Below, one piece after another: positions 8,844 to 18,131 of a stretch of 64,000 bases of DNA; position 1 is the first letter of the stretch, and the number at the start of each line of letters is the position of its first letter. The notes under the pieces are model-generated. The model made no database searches and had not been told where the DNA came from. It worked only from the letters and a program-made list of their open reading frames with translations. This stretch comes from Nocardia cyriacigeorgica (lineage in GTDB: Bacteria; Actinomycetota; Actinomycetes; Mycobacteriales; Mycobacteriaceae), in assembly GCF_029868385.1 (NCBI RefSeq), contig NZ_JARWNX010000020.1, forward strand, positions 1-64,000. Reading direction: 5' to 3'. Position numbers and translations under genes: made by a program.

Positions 8844-9698
8844 ATGCAACCGCAGAACACGGCCGAGACCACGGCGTCGGGGGCCGGGCGAGTCGATCTC
8901 GCGGTGGTCCAGTTCGCGCCGTCGACCGAGCCGTCGGACAACCTGGCCGCGCTGGGTGAACAGGTGCGCGCGGCGGCACGGGCCGGGGCCGCTGTGGTGG
9001 TCGCGCCGGAGTATTCGATGTATGCGGTCGGCCGGCTCGATCAGCGTGTCGTCGCCGTCGCCGAGCCGTTGACCGGCCCGTTCGTCACCGGCCTGGCCGC
9101 GATCGCCGCCGAGCACGGGGTGCACCTGGTGGCCGGAGTGGTGGAGGCGACCGCTTCGGATGCGGACCGCATCCACAACACGCTCGTCGCGCTCGGTCCC
9201 GACGGAACACTGCTCACCCACTACCGCAAGGTGCACCTCTACGACGCGTTCGGTCATCGCGAATCCGAGGTGGTGCGGGCCGGCGCGGTGACCGAACCCG
9301 CCGTGTTCACCGTGGGCGAGGTCACCTTCGGGATGCAGACCTGTTTCGATCTGCGCTTCCCCGAGGGTTGCCGTCGCGTGGCGGCGGCGGGCGCCCAGGT
9401 GCTGCTGCTGCCCGCCCAGTGGATTCCCGGTCCGGGCAAGGTCGACCAGTGGACCACCCTGCTGCGGGCCCGCGCCATCGAGAACACCGTCTATGTGGCC
9501 GCCGCCGATCAGAGCGCGCGGCGCGGTGCGGGCGCGTCGATGATCATCGACCCGGCGGGTGTCGTGCTCGCCGAACTCGGCGACGAACCGGGTGTGCGGG
9601 TGGCGACGGTCGATCTCGCGCGGGTGGCCGAGGTCCGCCTGGCCAATCCCAGCCTGGACCTGCGGCGATTCGAGGTCGTCGAGCGCGTCGGGGAGTAG
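8844..9698 (+). CDS. Nitrilase-superfamily carbon-nitrogen hydrolase
   Basis: 284 aa from ATG 8844. The longer frame upstream overlaps the deaD start, so I reject it. The Glu-Lys-Cys catalytic triad is complete: Glu56 (VAPEYS), Lys129 (HYRKVHLYDAF) and Cys167 (MQTCFDLRFPE). Family members hydrolyse amides such as deaminated glutathione or omega-amides; the HLYDAFGHRES segment suggests the Nit1-like or actinobacterial Rv0480c-like branch, but the substrate is unknown. Twelve bases separate it from the phosphoribosyltransferase downstream, so they are probably one transcript. Confidence 0.88.
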   Translation: MQPQNTAETTASGAGRVDLAVVQFAPSTEPSDNLAALGEQVRAAARAGAAVVVAPEYSMYAVGRLDQRVVAVAEPLTGPFVTGLAAIAAEHGVHLVAGVVEATASDADRIHNTLVALGPDGTLLTHYRKVHLYDAFGHRESEVVRAGAVTEPAVFTVGEVTFGMQTCFDLRFPEGCRRVAAAGAQVLLLPAQWIPGPGKVDQWTTLLRARAIENTVYVAAADQSARRGAGASMIIDPAGVVLAELGDEPGVRVATVDLARVAEVRLANPSLDLRRFEVVERVGE

Positions 9699-9709
9699 CG
9701 TTCGAGGTA

Positions 9710-10342
9710 ATGGTCTACAGCGATCGTGCCGCAGCCGGTCGCGCGCTGGGTAAGAGATTGTCCTACCTGCACGCGTCGAATCCGCTGGTGCTCGGTCTGC
9801 CGCGCGGCGGGGTTCCGGTGGCGGCCGCGGTGCGCGCGGTGATCGGCGGCGATCTCGACATCCTGCTGGTCCGCAAACTCGGTGTGCCGTGGCAGCCCGA
9901 ACTCGCGGTCGGTGCGATCGGTGAGGACGGCGGCCGGGTGATCAACGCCGATGTGCTCGCCCATACCGGGCTCTCGCGGGACCGTCTCGCCGAGATCGAG
10001 GCCGCCGAACGCATCGAACTCGAGCGTCGGCGGACGGCGTGGCGTGGCGATGCCGAGCCGATCCCGTTGGGTGGGCGCACCGTCGTCATCGTCGACGACG
10101 GTATGGCGACCGGCGCGACGGTGCTGGTGGCCTGCCGGGTGGCGCGGTTGAAGATGCCGAAACAGCTCATCGTCGCGGTCCCGGTGGCCTCCGCGGAGGC
10201 CATGGACCGGATCGCGTTGGAAGCCGACGAGGTGGTGTGCCCGCTGATCCCGCCCGACCTCGGCGGGGTCGGCAATGCCTACCGCGACTTCCATCAGCTC
10301 GTCGATCACGAGGTCACCGACCTGCTGGGCGCGGCGCCCTAG
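9710..10342 (+). CDS. Phosphoribosyltransferase family protein
   Basis: 210 aa from ATG 9710, which has GAGG four bases upstream. The PRPP-binding loop reads VVIVDDGMATGAT (about 125-137), the hallmark of type I phosphoribosyltransferases. The N-terminal LGLPRGGVPVA motif (about 22-33) is usual in the stand-alone PRTase family found next to stress or hydrolase genes. The nucleobase cannot be predicted. It converges on espG with a 16-bp gap. Confidence 0.85.
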   Translation: MVYSDRAAAGRALGKRLSYLHASNPLVLGLPRGGVPVAAAVRAVIGGDLDILLVRKLGVPWQPELAVGAIGEDGGRVINADVLAHTGLSRDRLAEIEAAERIELERRRTAWRGDAEPIPLGGRTVVIVDDGMATGATVLVACRVARLKMPKQLIVAVPVASAEAMDRIALEADEVVCPLIPPDLGGVGNAYRDFHQLVDHEVTDLLGAAP

Positions 10343-10358
10343 CGGCCGACCGGCTCGT

Positions 10359-11117
10359 TCACCACTGGTCGGCGAGCGCGGTGCGGCGCTGGGCCGCGGT
10401 GACCATCGGACGCAGATGGCCGGTGAACTGCTCGGCGTCCACCGCGACGATATCGACGCTGTTGCCGGTGCGCACGAGGTAGCGCCCGTCCTCGGTGAGG
10501 TCCACCCAGCACAGCACGCCGAACGGGTCCAGTTCGTCGTCGCGGCGCACCGACACCACGATCTGGCCGATACCGTCGCGGCGCTGACGTAGCAGTTTGC
10601 GGATACGGGTCGGCTCGGTCGGTCCGGCCACCGGCATCGTCACCAGATTCCTGCTGTCCTCGACCACCCGCGACAGCGGGGCATTGAGTCGTGGGCCCGT
10701 ACCGGCGGGGCAGCCGGGCAGCATCGAGACCACCCGTCCCGGCAGTGATCTGGCGCCACCGGCCATCACCGTCAGCTCGGCGCCGCGATCGGGTTCGGCA
10801 CCCGGACGCTGTGCGGCGACCACCGCGACATTGCCGCTGGCGGCGCCGAGGATACGAACCGGTGTGGTCGCGCCGTCCGAGTCGGTGCGTTCCCCGAACA
10901 CCTCGACGCACACGTCGGGCCGGGCCAGTACGCGCAGCGCGGCTTCCAGGTCGGCATCGAGGGTGCGGTCACACCATTCGGTCAGGGCGGGCAGTTGTGC
11001 GGCGCGTTCGGCGGTATCGCGCGCCGACAACCGCACGGCCAGTGGATAGGGGATGCGATCTCCGTCGGTCCTCGACCAGGCCATGGCGAACTGGTCGGGG
11101 GTCATGCTCCAGTTCAC
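10359..11117 (-). CDS. EspG-family ESX chaperone
   Basis: 252 aa. EspG proteins bind cognate PE/PPE substrates in the cytosol and keep them export-competent for type VII secretion. The start is taken as the GTG at 11117 because it overlaps the upstream stop in a GTGA junction; another GTG at 11132 is possible. Family features are the MTPDQFAMAW N-terminus, conserved PYPL motif and C-terminal beta-rich half with ITLDD-like strands, ending in a RRTALADQW helix. Last gene of a three-gene T7S operon. Confidence 0.82.
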   Translation of the reverse strand: MNWSMTPDQFAMAWSRTDGDRIPYPLAVRLSARDTAERAAQLPALTEWCDRTLDADLEAALRVLARPDVCVEVFGERTDSDGATTPVRILGAASGNVAVVAAQRPGAEPDRGAELTVMAGGARSLPGRVVSMLPGCPAGTGPRLNAPLSRVVEDSRNLVTMPVAGPTEPTRIRKLLRQRRDGIGQIVVSVRRDDELDPFGVLCWVDLTEDGRYLVRTGNSVDIVAVDAEQFTGHLRPMVTAAQRRTALADQW

Positions 11118-12430
11118 TCGTGCTCGGTCCACTCACCGAGGACCGGCGGTGTGGTCGGGTCGAGTGAGCCGATCAGCTCGCCGCCCGGACCGGCCGGTTC
11201 GAGGAAGGTCAGCTCGTCGTCGACGTAGTGCAGATCGTCGTCCTCGTCATCGAATTCATCGGTGTTCGCCGGTGCGGGTTTCGGGGCGACCGGGGCCGGC
11301 CCGGAGCGGGTGGTGTCGGCGGCCGCCAGGGCTCCACCCATCAGGCCACCCATCGCGCCAGCGCTCATCCCGGCGATCGCATCGCCGCCGGACGCGGTCG
11401 AATCCTGGCGCTTCTCCTCCCGTTTGCGCTGATCGTCGGAGGTGCCGGTGTTCGAAGGGACCGCGCCGACGCCCGCGACCGACGCGGACGCGGCCACGGT
11501 GGACGCCGGTGCCGTGGCGGGTATCGCCGCCGGGCGGTCGGTGGACGGCACCGGTGCGGCACTCGCCGGGGCGGTGGTGGCCGCGGCGGGCGTGGTGGCC
11601 GGTGTCTGCGGAGTGGATTCCGCGGCCGCGGGGACGACCGGCGCGGCGGCCGCGGGGATCGTCGCCGGTGCCTGCGTCTCCGAGTCGGCGGGCTCCGGTG
11701 CCGCGGGCGGTTCCGGTGCGCCCGGCTCCTGGTCCACCGTCGCCGCGACGACGGTCACCGTCGGCGGCTGGGAAATCGGGCTGCCGACGTCGATATCGGG
11801 AACCACGATCGATACCGGACCGGGAGTCGCGGCTGCCGGGGCCGGAGCGGCGGCGCCCGCCGGTGCGTCCGGGAATGCGGGCACCGCCGCGCCGGTCGGG
11901 ATGAACGCGGTGGTGTAGATGCTCTCCATCACCCGGACCACGTCCTGGCGTGAGTTCTCGACGGTCTTGGCCGCGGCGACATTGTCGGTGGCGCGCGCCG
12001 GATCCAGCAGGGCCGCCGCGAGATCGGGTTCGGCGTCCGACGGTCCGGGCACTGCACCGCGCAATGCCTCGGCGGCGTCGCCCGCCTGGCCCAACCGCTG
12101 CCCGACCACCGTCATCACATCGGCGAGCTGCCTGCCGAGCTGTTCGAAATCGCGTACGGCCGCGGCGGCCTGCTGGGCCGCGCCGCCACGCCAGCCGTCG
12201 GCGATGGCCGAACGGATCTCGGTGTGCGCCTGATCGAGTGCGTCGGTGAGCCCGGTGGCGGTGGTCTGCCAGGCCTGCTGGCCCGCGAGCAGTGTGGCGG
12301 GAGCGAGTTGCTGTACGGCGGTGTGGATCTGGTGATGGGTCAGACTGTCGAAGACCTCGACCGTGGACGCGTAATCGGGGTCGACGCGCTGATGGGCACC
12401 GCGTTCGGCGGTGCGCGGCATATCACGCAT
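11114..12430 (-). CDS. PPE-like ESX substrate with Ala/Pro-rich C-terminus
   Basis: 438 aa from ATG 12430, which overlaps the upstream gene by 8 nt; the longer frame to 12895 lies over another gene and is rejected. Residues ~20-170 are an all-helical PPE/WXG-type domain with a WRGG turn (WxG). A long Ala/Pro/Thr-rich region follows (about 210-380), then a KRE-rich patch, a Gly/Ala stretch and an acidic C-terminal tail. It is predicted to pair with the 123-aa protein encoded just upstream and to be escorted by the EspG downstream. No ESX motor genes (EccC etc.) lie nearby. Confidence 0.75.
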   Translation of the reverse strand: MRDMPRTAERGAHQRVDPDYASTVEVFDSLTHHQIHTAVQQLAPATLLAGQQAWQTTATGLTDALDQAHTEIRSAIADGWRGGAAQQAAAAVRDFEQLGRQLADVMTVVGQRLGQAGDAAEALRGAVPGPSDAEPDLAAALLDPARATDNVAAAKTVENSRQDVVRVMESIYTTAFIPTGAAVPAFPDAPAGAAAPAPAAATPGPVSIVVPDIDVGSPISQPPTVTVVAATVDQEPGAPEPPAAPEPADSETQAPATIPAAAAPVVPAAAESTPQTPATTPAAATTAPASAAPVPSTDRPAAIPATAPASTVAASASVAGVGAVPSNTGTSDDQRKREEKRQDSTASGGDAIAGMSAGAMGGLMGGALAAADTTRSGPAPVAPKPAPANTDEFDDEDDDLHYVDDELTFLEPAGPGGELIGSLDPTTPPVLGEWTEHE

Positions 12431-12794
12431 CGGCGGCCACCTTGCGGGTCGCGGCGGCGACGGCGTCGTCGGTAGCGCGGTAGGCCGCGGCGGCGGCGCG
12501 GAAGGTCTGGGCCAGGCTTCGTGCGGCGGCCGCGTAATCGCGCAACTGGGTGATCGCCTCGGTGGCCTTGCCCTCGAAACCGCGGCGCAGGGCGTCACCG
12601 GAGGCGAAGCCACCGAAACCCGGCAGGGTGGCGGCCGCGGCGAGCTGCTGGATCTGGATGTCGACCTGGTCGGCGAGCTGTTCATAACGCAGGGCGCACT
12701 GTTCGTGCGCACCCTCGGCCACCAGGACTCCGTCGATCCACAGATCGCCGTTGTCGACGGCGGTACCGAGTGCGGCGATATCGTTGCGCTGCAC
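12423..12794 (-). CDS. Small type VII secretion substrate with YxxxD signal
   Basis: 123 aa, GTG start at 12794 behind a purine-rich RBS (AAGAAGGGGG). It is mostly helical, with a Gly-rich turn (LPGFGGF, about 57-63) between helices and a C-terminal YRATD, matching the YxxxD/E export signal of ESX substrates. The pattern is typical of small WXG100/EspC-like partners of PPE proteins in nocardiae. It is the first gene of the operon with the PPE-like protein and EspG. Confidence 0.72.
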   Translation of the reverse strand: MQRNDIAALGTAVDNGDLWIDGVLVAEGAHEQCALRYEQLADQVDIQIQQLAAAATLPGFGGFASGDALRRGFEGKATEAITQLRDYAAAARSLAQTFRAAAAAYRATDDAVAAATRKVAADA

Positions 12795-12836
12795 CTCGTC
12801 CCCCTTCTTCCCATCGGCTGCCTACGCAGCTGTCGG

Positions 12837-13574
12837 TCACGAGCGCCGTGCCAACCCCTTGACGACTCCCAGCGTCCACTCCGCGATGTCGGCACCGACC
12901 CGCGCGTGCACCGGCTCGTGCAGCAGATCGTGCCCGGCGTCGGCGTACTCCCGCAAATCTACCCATTTATGCCGCCCAGTCCATACCCGCACCGCATCGA
13001 TGGGGGCCCGGCGATCGTCGAGACCGTGCACCGCCAGGACCGGAAGTGTGGCGGGCAGCGGTGTTCCGGCGGCGTCGGCCGCACCGCCGCCGAGCGCGCG
13101 GCCGGTGACACCGGACAGCACCAGGCCGGCCAGCGCGTCCACCGGGATGGAGGGGACCAGCGGATAGTCGGCGGCGAGGGCGCCGGTGCCGCGACCGGTG
13201 TCGGCCTCGGCCTCGGTCGCGGCCGGTAGGGCGGCGCCGAGCGCGCCGAGCGCGGTGACCGCGCCGAGGGAATGACCCATCAGGATCAGCGGTGTCTCGG
13301 GGACTTGCGCCCGGACCAGTTCCAGTAGCGCCGCCGCATCGTCCACCAGTTCCCGCAGTGTGCCCGGCTGTTCGGGATCACCCTCGCTGAGCCCGTGGCC
13401 CGCGGTGTCCAATGCCCACATCTCGATGCCCGCACCGCGCAGAACTCGCGCGAACCGGTGGTAATGCCCGCTGTGTTGACCGATACCGGGCAGTAGCACC
13501 AGCACCGCCACCCGATGCTCGTCCGGCCACCGCCGATAGTGCATCCGGCCGCGCGCGCCGTCGAAGTAACCCAT
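12837..13574 (-). CDS. Alpha/beta hydrolase, monoacylglycerol lipase-like
   Basis: 245 aa from ATG 13574; an in-frame GTG at 13616 would add 14 residues but has no RBS. Nucleophile elbow GHSLG (about residue 100), oxyanion region LLPGIGQHSGHY, DTAGHGLSEG, late acid in DDRRAP and catalytic His in AGHDLLHEP complete an alpha/beta-hydrolase triad. The GxGQHSGHY and GHGLSEG motifs are those of Serine-aminopeptidase S33/monoacylglycerol lipase-like enzymes. No signal peptide, so cytosolic. Confidence 0.8.
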   Translation of the reverse strand: MGYFDGARGRMHYRRWPDEHRVAVLVLLPGIGQHSGHYHRFARVLRGAGIEMWALDTAGHGLSEGDPEQPGTLRELVDDAAALLELVRAQVPETPLILMGHSLGAVTALGALGAALPAATEAEADTGRGTGALAADYPLVPSIPVDALAGLVLSGVTGRALGGGAADAAGTPLPATLPVLAVHGLDDRRAPIDAVRVWTGRHKWVDLREYADAGHDLLHEPVHARVGADIAEWTLGVVKGLARRS

Positions 13575-13679
13575 CTCCGCATACTCGCAGAAATCATGCG
13601 GCAGTAGGGGACTCACGATTCTGGTACTGATGCGTAGTTTCTGATCGCTCGAATATGGGCTGTGTCACAGGCGGATGCG

Positions 13680-14639
13680 TCACCGCAGGGCACGCTGTGC
13701 GCGCTGTGCGATCTCGCGGATCCGATCGGTGAGTTCGACCGGTTCGTGCACCCGGAAATTCGCGCCGAGGGCGAGCAGGCGCTGCGCCAGCCATTCGGGG
13801 GAGTCGTCGCGGTCGCAGTCCATGCGGCAGGTGTCGGCATCGATCGCGGTGATATCGCCGGGTGCATCGCCGAGCCGGCCCACGACCCGGGCCATGGGCG
13901 CGTCGATGGTGACGCGGACCCGCAGCATCGGTGTACCCCAATCGGTGCGCCGTCCCGCGACGTAGGCGGCGGGATCGTCGGCGGGCAGGGCGCGCGGGAC
14001 GAACCGGGCGCCGGTCGGTCGGGCCGCCTCGATCCGGTCCGCCCGGAACATCCGCCAGCCCGCGCGATCCAGGTCGTAGCCGACCAGGTACCAGCGCCGC
14101 CGTGACGGGACGAGTCCCGCCGGTTCGACGTGACGCGCGGTCGCCGCACCCGCTCCGTCGCGGTAGTCGAAACGCACCCGCTCGGTATTGGTCACCGCGA
14201 CGGCCAGCGCGGTGAGTATCTCGGCATCCACCGCCGGATCGTCACCGGATGGCGGCACCAGCGCCGTTCCGAGCACCCGGACCCGCCGCCGCAGTTTCGC
14301 CGGGAGCACCTGCTCGAGTTTGGCCAGTGCCCGCACCGAGGCGTCCTCGATCCCGGTGATCGCCGAACCGGCGGCGGCGCGCAGCCCGACCGCGAGGGCG
14401 ACGGCCTCCTCGTCGTCGACCAGTAGTGGCGGCATGGCGGTACCGGCGACCAGTCGATAGCCGCCCATCGCGCCCATGGTCGCCTCGACGGGATATCCCA
14501 GCTCGCGTAGCCGGTCGATATCGCGGCGCACGGTGCGTCCGGTGACGCCGAGTCGTTCGGCCAGTTCGCTGCCCGGCCATTCGCGTGGAGTCTGCAACAG
14601 CGACAGCAGCTGGAGCAGGCGTTCCGCAGTGTCGGTCAT
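13680..14639 (-). CDS. HTH-WYL (YafY-type) transcriptional regulator
   Basis: 319 aa from ATG 14639; the longer ORF to 14702 reads through the promoter region. Residues 1-55 are a DeoR-like winged HTH (ELAERLGVTGRTVRRDI). The WYL domain (about 130-210) contains RRWYLVGYD, with a WCX-like C-terminal extension. WYL proteins sense ligands, often nucleic acids or metabolites. It is divergent from the epoxide hydrolase gene across 92 bp that contain two inverted repeats, so it probably controls both itself and that hydrolase. Confidence 0.88.
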   Translation of the reverse strand: MTDTAERLLQLLSLLQTPREWPGSELAERLGVTGRTVRRDIDRLRELGYPVEATMGAMGGYRLVAGTAMPPLLVDDEEAVALAVGLRAAAGSAITGIEDASVRALAKLEQVLPAKLRRRVRVLGTALVPPSGDDPAVDAEILTALAVAVTNTERVRFDYRDGAGAATARHVEPAGLVPSRRRWYLVGYDLDRAGWRMFRADRIEAARPTGARFVPRALPADDPAAYVAGRRTDWGTPMLRVRVTIDAPMARVVGRLGDAPGDITAIDADTCRMDCDRDDSPEWLAQRLLALGANFRVHEPVELTDRIREIAQRAQRALR

Positions 14640-14661
14640 ATTTCTCAGTGTTCCCCAAAAG

Positions 14662-14698
14662 TAGGACATAAACGGTCCTATATCCCTCCTAGAGTAGG
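14662..14698. promoter_or_regulatory. Paired dyads between WYL regulator and epoxide hydrolase
   Basis: Two inverted repeats lie in the divergent promoter: TAGGAC (14662-14667) with GTCCTA (14675-14680), spacer 7, and CCTA (14688-14691) with TAGG (14695-14698), spacer 3. Related half-sites TAGG recur with a spacing near one to three helical turns. This is a good candidate operator for the WYL regulator. Confidence 0.5.
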
Positions 14699-14731
14699 TC
14701 ATGGATCGACACCGAGCCCACAGGAGAACTG

Positions 14732-15886
14732 ATGACCTTCCCGATTCGCCCCTTCCGGATCGACATTCCGCAGGCCGATCTCGATGATCTGCACGAGCGG
14801 CTCGCCCGTACCCGCTGGAGCGCGTACCAGCTGCCGGGGCAGGGATGGGAGCGCGGGGTTCCGCTGGACTATCTGAAGGAGCTGGCCGAGTACTGGCGCA
14901 CCGGATTCGATTGGCGTGCCCAGGAATCGGCGCTGAACGAGTTTCCGCAGTTCCTTACCGAAATCGACGGTCTGGATGTGCATTTCGTGCATATCCGCTC
15001 GGCCGACCCGGAGGCGATCCCACTGATCCTGGCCCACGGCTGGCCGAATACCTTCGTGGAGTTCAGCAAGACCATCGGGCCGCTCACCGATCCGAAAGCG
15101 CACGGCCTCGGCGACGCGCAGGCGTTTCATGTCGTGGTGCCGTCGGCGCCCGGTTTCGCCTTCTCCGCCGCACCCACCGACACCGGGATGACCGCGGCGC
15201 GAGTGGCGGCCATGTGGGTGACGCTGATGGACCGGCTCGGCTACGAGAAGTACGGCGTCCAGGGCGGCGACCTCGGGGCCTACATCGCGCCGGAGATGGC
15301 ACTCGCCGCGCCGGATCGGGTGATCGGGGTCCACGTCGACGGCGGCCTCGGCATGCCGACCGCCGCGGACGTTCCGGGAATGACCGAGGACGAGCGCGCC
15401 GAATGGGACATGATGCAGCAGTGGATGACCGGCGGTGTCGATCACCACACGTTGCTGCGGGCCGCCCCGCAGACCTTCGCGCACGCGTGGACGGATTCGC
15501 CGGTCGGACTACTGGCCTGGATGATGCAGAAGCTTCATGAGTTCACGCCGATGGCCGAGCGGGTCGAGGATGTCATCGACCGCGATCATCTGCTGGTCAA
15601 TATCGCGCTGTACTGGTTCACCGACACCGCGGGCACCTCGTCCTGGCCGATGTACAACGGTCTCGGCGAGGACGGCTTCGACTGGCCGAAGGGGCAGCGG
15701 TTGGTGCCCACCGGGACCTATGGCGGTAGTTCTGCGCTGATGCGGCGGTTGGCGGAGAAGGACAACGACATCGTGCACTGGCCGGAGGGGAACCCGGGCA
15801 ATCATTTCGTGGCAATGGAGGAGCCCGATATGCACGTCGCGGATATCCGCGAGTTCTTCGGCAAGATCACGGTGCCCAGCAGCTGA
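14732..15886 (+). CDS. Epoxide hydrolase (EHN family)
   Basis: 384 aa. An N-terminal EHN domain ([19 protein letters not shown], residues ~4-110) precedes an alpha/beta-hydrolase domain. The nucleophile is the Asp in GGDLGAY (about 180), with the oxyanion motif HGWP (about 105), and catalytic His in [10 protein letters not shown] near the end. EHN enzymes open epoxides to diols. Strong RBS (AGGAGAACTG before ATG). Divergent from the WYL regulator, whose probable operator lies just upstream, so expression is probably inducible. Confidence 0.9.
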   Translation: MTFPIRPFRIDIPQADLDDLHERLARTRWSAYQLPGQGWERGVPLDYLKELAEYWRTGFDWRAQESALNEFPQFLTEIDGLDVHFVHIRSADPEAIPLILAHGWPNTFVEFSKTIGPLTDPKAHGLGDAQAFHVVVPSAPGFAFSAAPTDTGMTAARVAAMWVTLMDRLGYEKYGVQGGDLGAYIAPEMALAAPDRVIGVHVDGGLGMPTAADVPGMTEDERAEWDMMQQWMTGGVDHHTLLRAAPQTFAHAWTDSPVGLLAWMMQKLHEFTPMAERVEDVIDRDHLLVNIALYWFTDTAGTSSWPMYNGLGEDGFDWPKGQRLVPTGTYGGSSALMRRLAEKDNDIVHWPEGNPGNHFVAMEEPDMHVADIREFFGKITVPSS

Positions 15887-15902
15887 GGGACTCCGTAACC
15901 CC

Positions 15903-16733
15903 TCAGCGCCCGCCCTGGACCTGCGTGCCCGCGGGTACCTGCGGTTTGGCCGGAGCCGTGGTCGCGGCCGGGGCGGGCGCCGGAGCCGGTGCCGCCTCGG
16001 GCGCGGGCTGTGGAACCGCCGCACCGGATCCGGCATTGCCGGATTCGGCGGGCGCGGGAGCCGGAGCGGGCGCCGCAGTGGTGGTCTCGGCGGGCGGCGG
16101 CGGAAGCTGGACCGGCTGCTCGGCCACCGAGAACGTGCCGACGGTCGGCATCATGACGCAGCGCGCGCCCGGATAGTCGATGGTGCCCCACATCGATGCC
16201 AGCACGGTGCCCGGCCCGCTGTTCACGGTCTTGGCCAGCGCCGGCGTGCCGAGGTCGGTGCGATCGTCGAGCAGATCGATACCGCTGGCGCCGTTGTTGA
16301 TGTTCACCCAGGCCACCACGAGTCCCGAGGACAGCGGGACACCGGAATGGGCGGGCGTGGCGTGGAACATGAGCGTGCCCGGCGCGCTGTTGACGCCGAT
16401 ATTGGAACTGGGGCCGTTCGCGGTTCCGGCACCGATGATCGTGGTGACCAGACCGTTCACCCCGCAGCCGAAGGTGGGCGCCGGGTAGGCGAAGGGGGCG
16501 AAGGCGCCATTGATATCGCGCAGCTTCGCCACATCGACCAGGTTGCTGTATTCGCGCAGGGCGCCGACGCCTGCGGTCACGGCTTTATCGCCCTCGGCTC
16601 GGTCGGCGAGCGCGGTCAGCCCCTTCTCGACGGGGGTCGGCGCCGGATCGGCGGTGGCCGTCGCGGTGAGCGTCAAGGCGGCTCCCAGAGCGGTCGCGGC
16701 CGCGGTCACGCGTGCGATGGTTCTGCCGTTCAC
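15903..16733 (-). CDS. Secreted protein with Ala/Pro-rich tail, unknown
   Basis: 276 aa from GTG 16733, which has GAGGGAG 8 nt upstream; the longer frame to 16883 has no such site. A Sec signal peptide is clear: NGRTIARVTAAA, hydrophobic stretch, then ATATADP with cleavage after about residue 30. The globular part (about 40-195) has two conserved-looking Cys (FGCGVNG and GARCVMMP) that may form a disulfide. The tail (about 200-276) is Pro/Ala-rich and may cross the cell wall. I do not recognise a family with certainty. It converges on the epoxide hydrolase gene. Confidence 0.65.
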   Translation of the reverse strand: MNGRTIARVTAAATALGAALTLTATATADPAPTPVEKGLTALADRAEGDKAVTAGVGALREYSNLVDVAKLRDINGAFAPFAYPAPTFGCGVNGLVTTIIGAGTANGPSSNIGVNSAPGTLMFHATPAHSGVPLSSGLVVAWVNINNGASGIDLLDDRTDLGTPALAKTVNSGPGTVLASMWGTIDYPGARCVMMPTVGTFSVAEQPVQLPPPPAETTTAAPAPAPAPAESGNAGSGAAVPQPAPEAAPAPAPAPAATTAPAKPQVPAGTQVQGGR

Positions 16734-16949
16734 TGACTCAACTCCCTCGATCCGAACCATGGGGCGGCCTGCGCCCCGTGCAGAACGTACCAGGGGCTCG
16801 GTCGATATGCGGGGCTTGCTCCGGCGCTCGCGCAGTTCAGGCCGCATGGTCGCGGGTTCGCGTGTCGCCCGGATGTGATCCACTCGACAATGCAGGATTA
16901 CCGGGGGGTAGTTTGGTCTGGGAGATACGAGACACGCAGGGAGATGCGT

Positions 16950-18122
16950 ATGAAACTAGCCCTTTCCCCCGACGACGTCGCCTTCCGCGACGAGCTGCGC
17001 AAGTTCTATCGGAACGAGATCCCCGCCGATATTCGTGACCGGGTCAAATACGGCCACGAGCTGTCACGCGAGGACATCGTCACCGCGCACAAAGCCCTCA
17101 ACGACAACGGCCTGGCCGTCCCCAACTGGCCGGTGGCCTGGGGTGGCAAGGACTGGACGCCGATGCAGCGCCATATCTGGCAGGACGAGATGCAGCTGGC
17201 CTGTGTGCCCGAGCCGCTGACGTTCAACGCCCAGATGGTCGGACCGGTGATCGCCCACTTCGGTTCCGAAGAGCTCAAGCAGCGCTTCCTGCCGCCCACC
17301 GCCGCACTCGACATCTGGTGGTGCCAGGGCTTCTCCGAGCCCGACGCCGGCTCGGACCTGGCCTCACTGCGCACCACCGCGGTGCGCGACGGCGATTCCT
17401 ACATCGTCAACGGCCAGAAGATCTGGACCACCCTGGCCCAGTACGCGGACTGGATCTTCTGCCTGGTCCGCACCGATCCGAACGCGCCGAAGAAGCAGGC
17501 CGGTATCTCGTTCCTGCTGTTCGACGTGAAATCGCCGGGTGTCACCATCCGCCCGATCAAGCTGATCGACGGCGGCTACGAGGTGAACGAGGTGTTCTTC
17601 GAGAATGTCCGGGTGCCCGCCGATCAGCTGGTCGGTGCGGAGAACATGGGCTGGACCTACGCGAAGTTCCTGCTCGGCAACGAGCGCACCGGTATCACCG
17701 GCGTCGGCCGCACCAAGGTCAAGATCGGTGTGGCCAAGGAGTACGCCGCCGCCACGCGCTCGGGTTCGGGCACGCTGCTCGACGATCCGCTGTTCGCGGC
17801 GCGGGTGGCCGAACTCGAGAACGAACTGCTGGCACTGGAGCTGACGCAGCTGCGGGTGGTCTCCAACTCCTCGGACGGTAAGCCCAACCCCGCGTCCTCG
17901 GTGCTGAAGCTGCGTGGTTCGGAACTCCAGCAGGCGGCCACCGAACTGCTGCTCGATATCGCCGGTCCCGACGCGCTGCCGGTCGGCGCGGACGATATCG
18001 CCTCACCCGGCTGGGCGCAGCGCAGCGGTCCCGGCTATCTGAACTATCGCAAGACAACCATCTATGGAGGTTCGAGCGAGGTGCAGCGCACCATCATCGC
18101 CTCCACGATCCTCGGATTGTGA
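16950..18122 (+). CDS. Acyl-CoA dehydrogenase, subunit of paired FadE
   Basis: 390 aa from ATG 16950 (AGGGAG six bases upstream). FAD enzyme for the first step of beta-oxidation. Family signatures: WWCQGFSEPDAGSDLAS around residues 115-130, GQKIWTT, and the C-terminal YGGSSEVQRTI segment that closes the FAD site. It lies nine bases from a second, divergent acyl-CoA dehydrogenase. Such adjacent unlike pairs form alpha2beta2 heterotetramers in actinobacterial steroid side-chain degradation (FadE26-27, FadE28-29). The exact substrate is unknown. Confidence 0.88.
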   Translation: MKLALSPDDVAFRDELRKFYRNEIPADIRDRVKYGHELSREDIVTAHKALNDNGLAVPNWPVAWGGKDWTPMQRHIWQDEMQLACVPEPLTFNAQMVGPVIAHFGSEELKQRFLPPTAALDIWWCQGFSEPDAGSDLASLRTTAVRDGDSYIVNGQKIWTTLAQYADWIFCLVRTDPNAPKKQAGISFLLFDVKSPGVTIRPIKLIDGGYEVNEVFFENVRVPADQLVGAENMGWTYAKFLLGNERTGITGVGRTKVKIGVAKEYAAATRSGSGTLLDDPLFAARVAELENELLALELTQLRVVSNSSDGKPNPASSVLKLRGSELQQAATELLLDIAGPDALPVGADDIASPGWAQRSGPGYLNYRKTTIYGGSSEVQRTIIASTILGL

Positions 18123-18131
18123 GGCGACACC

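Noticed and set aside
12431..12895. N-terminal extension of the PPE-like gene
   Set aside because: Overlaps the 123-aa T7S substrate gene in another frame; start at 12430 fits operon overlap.
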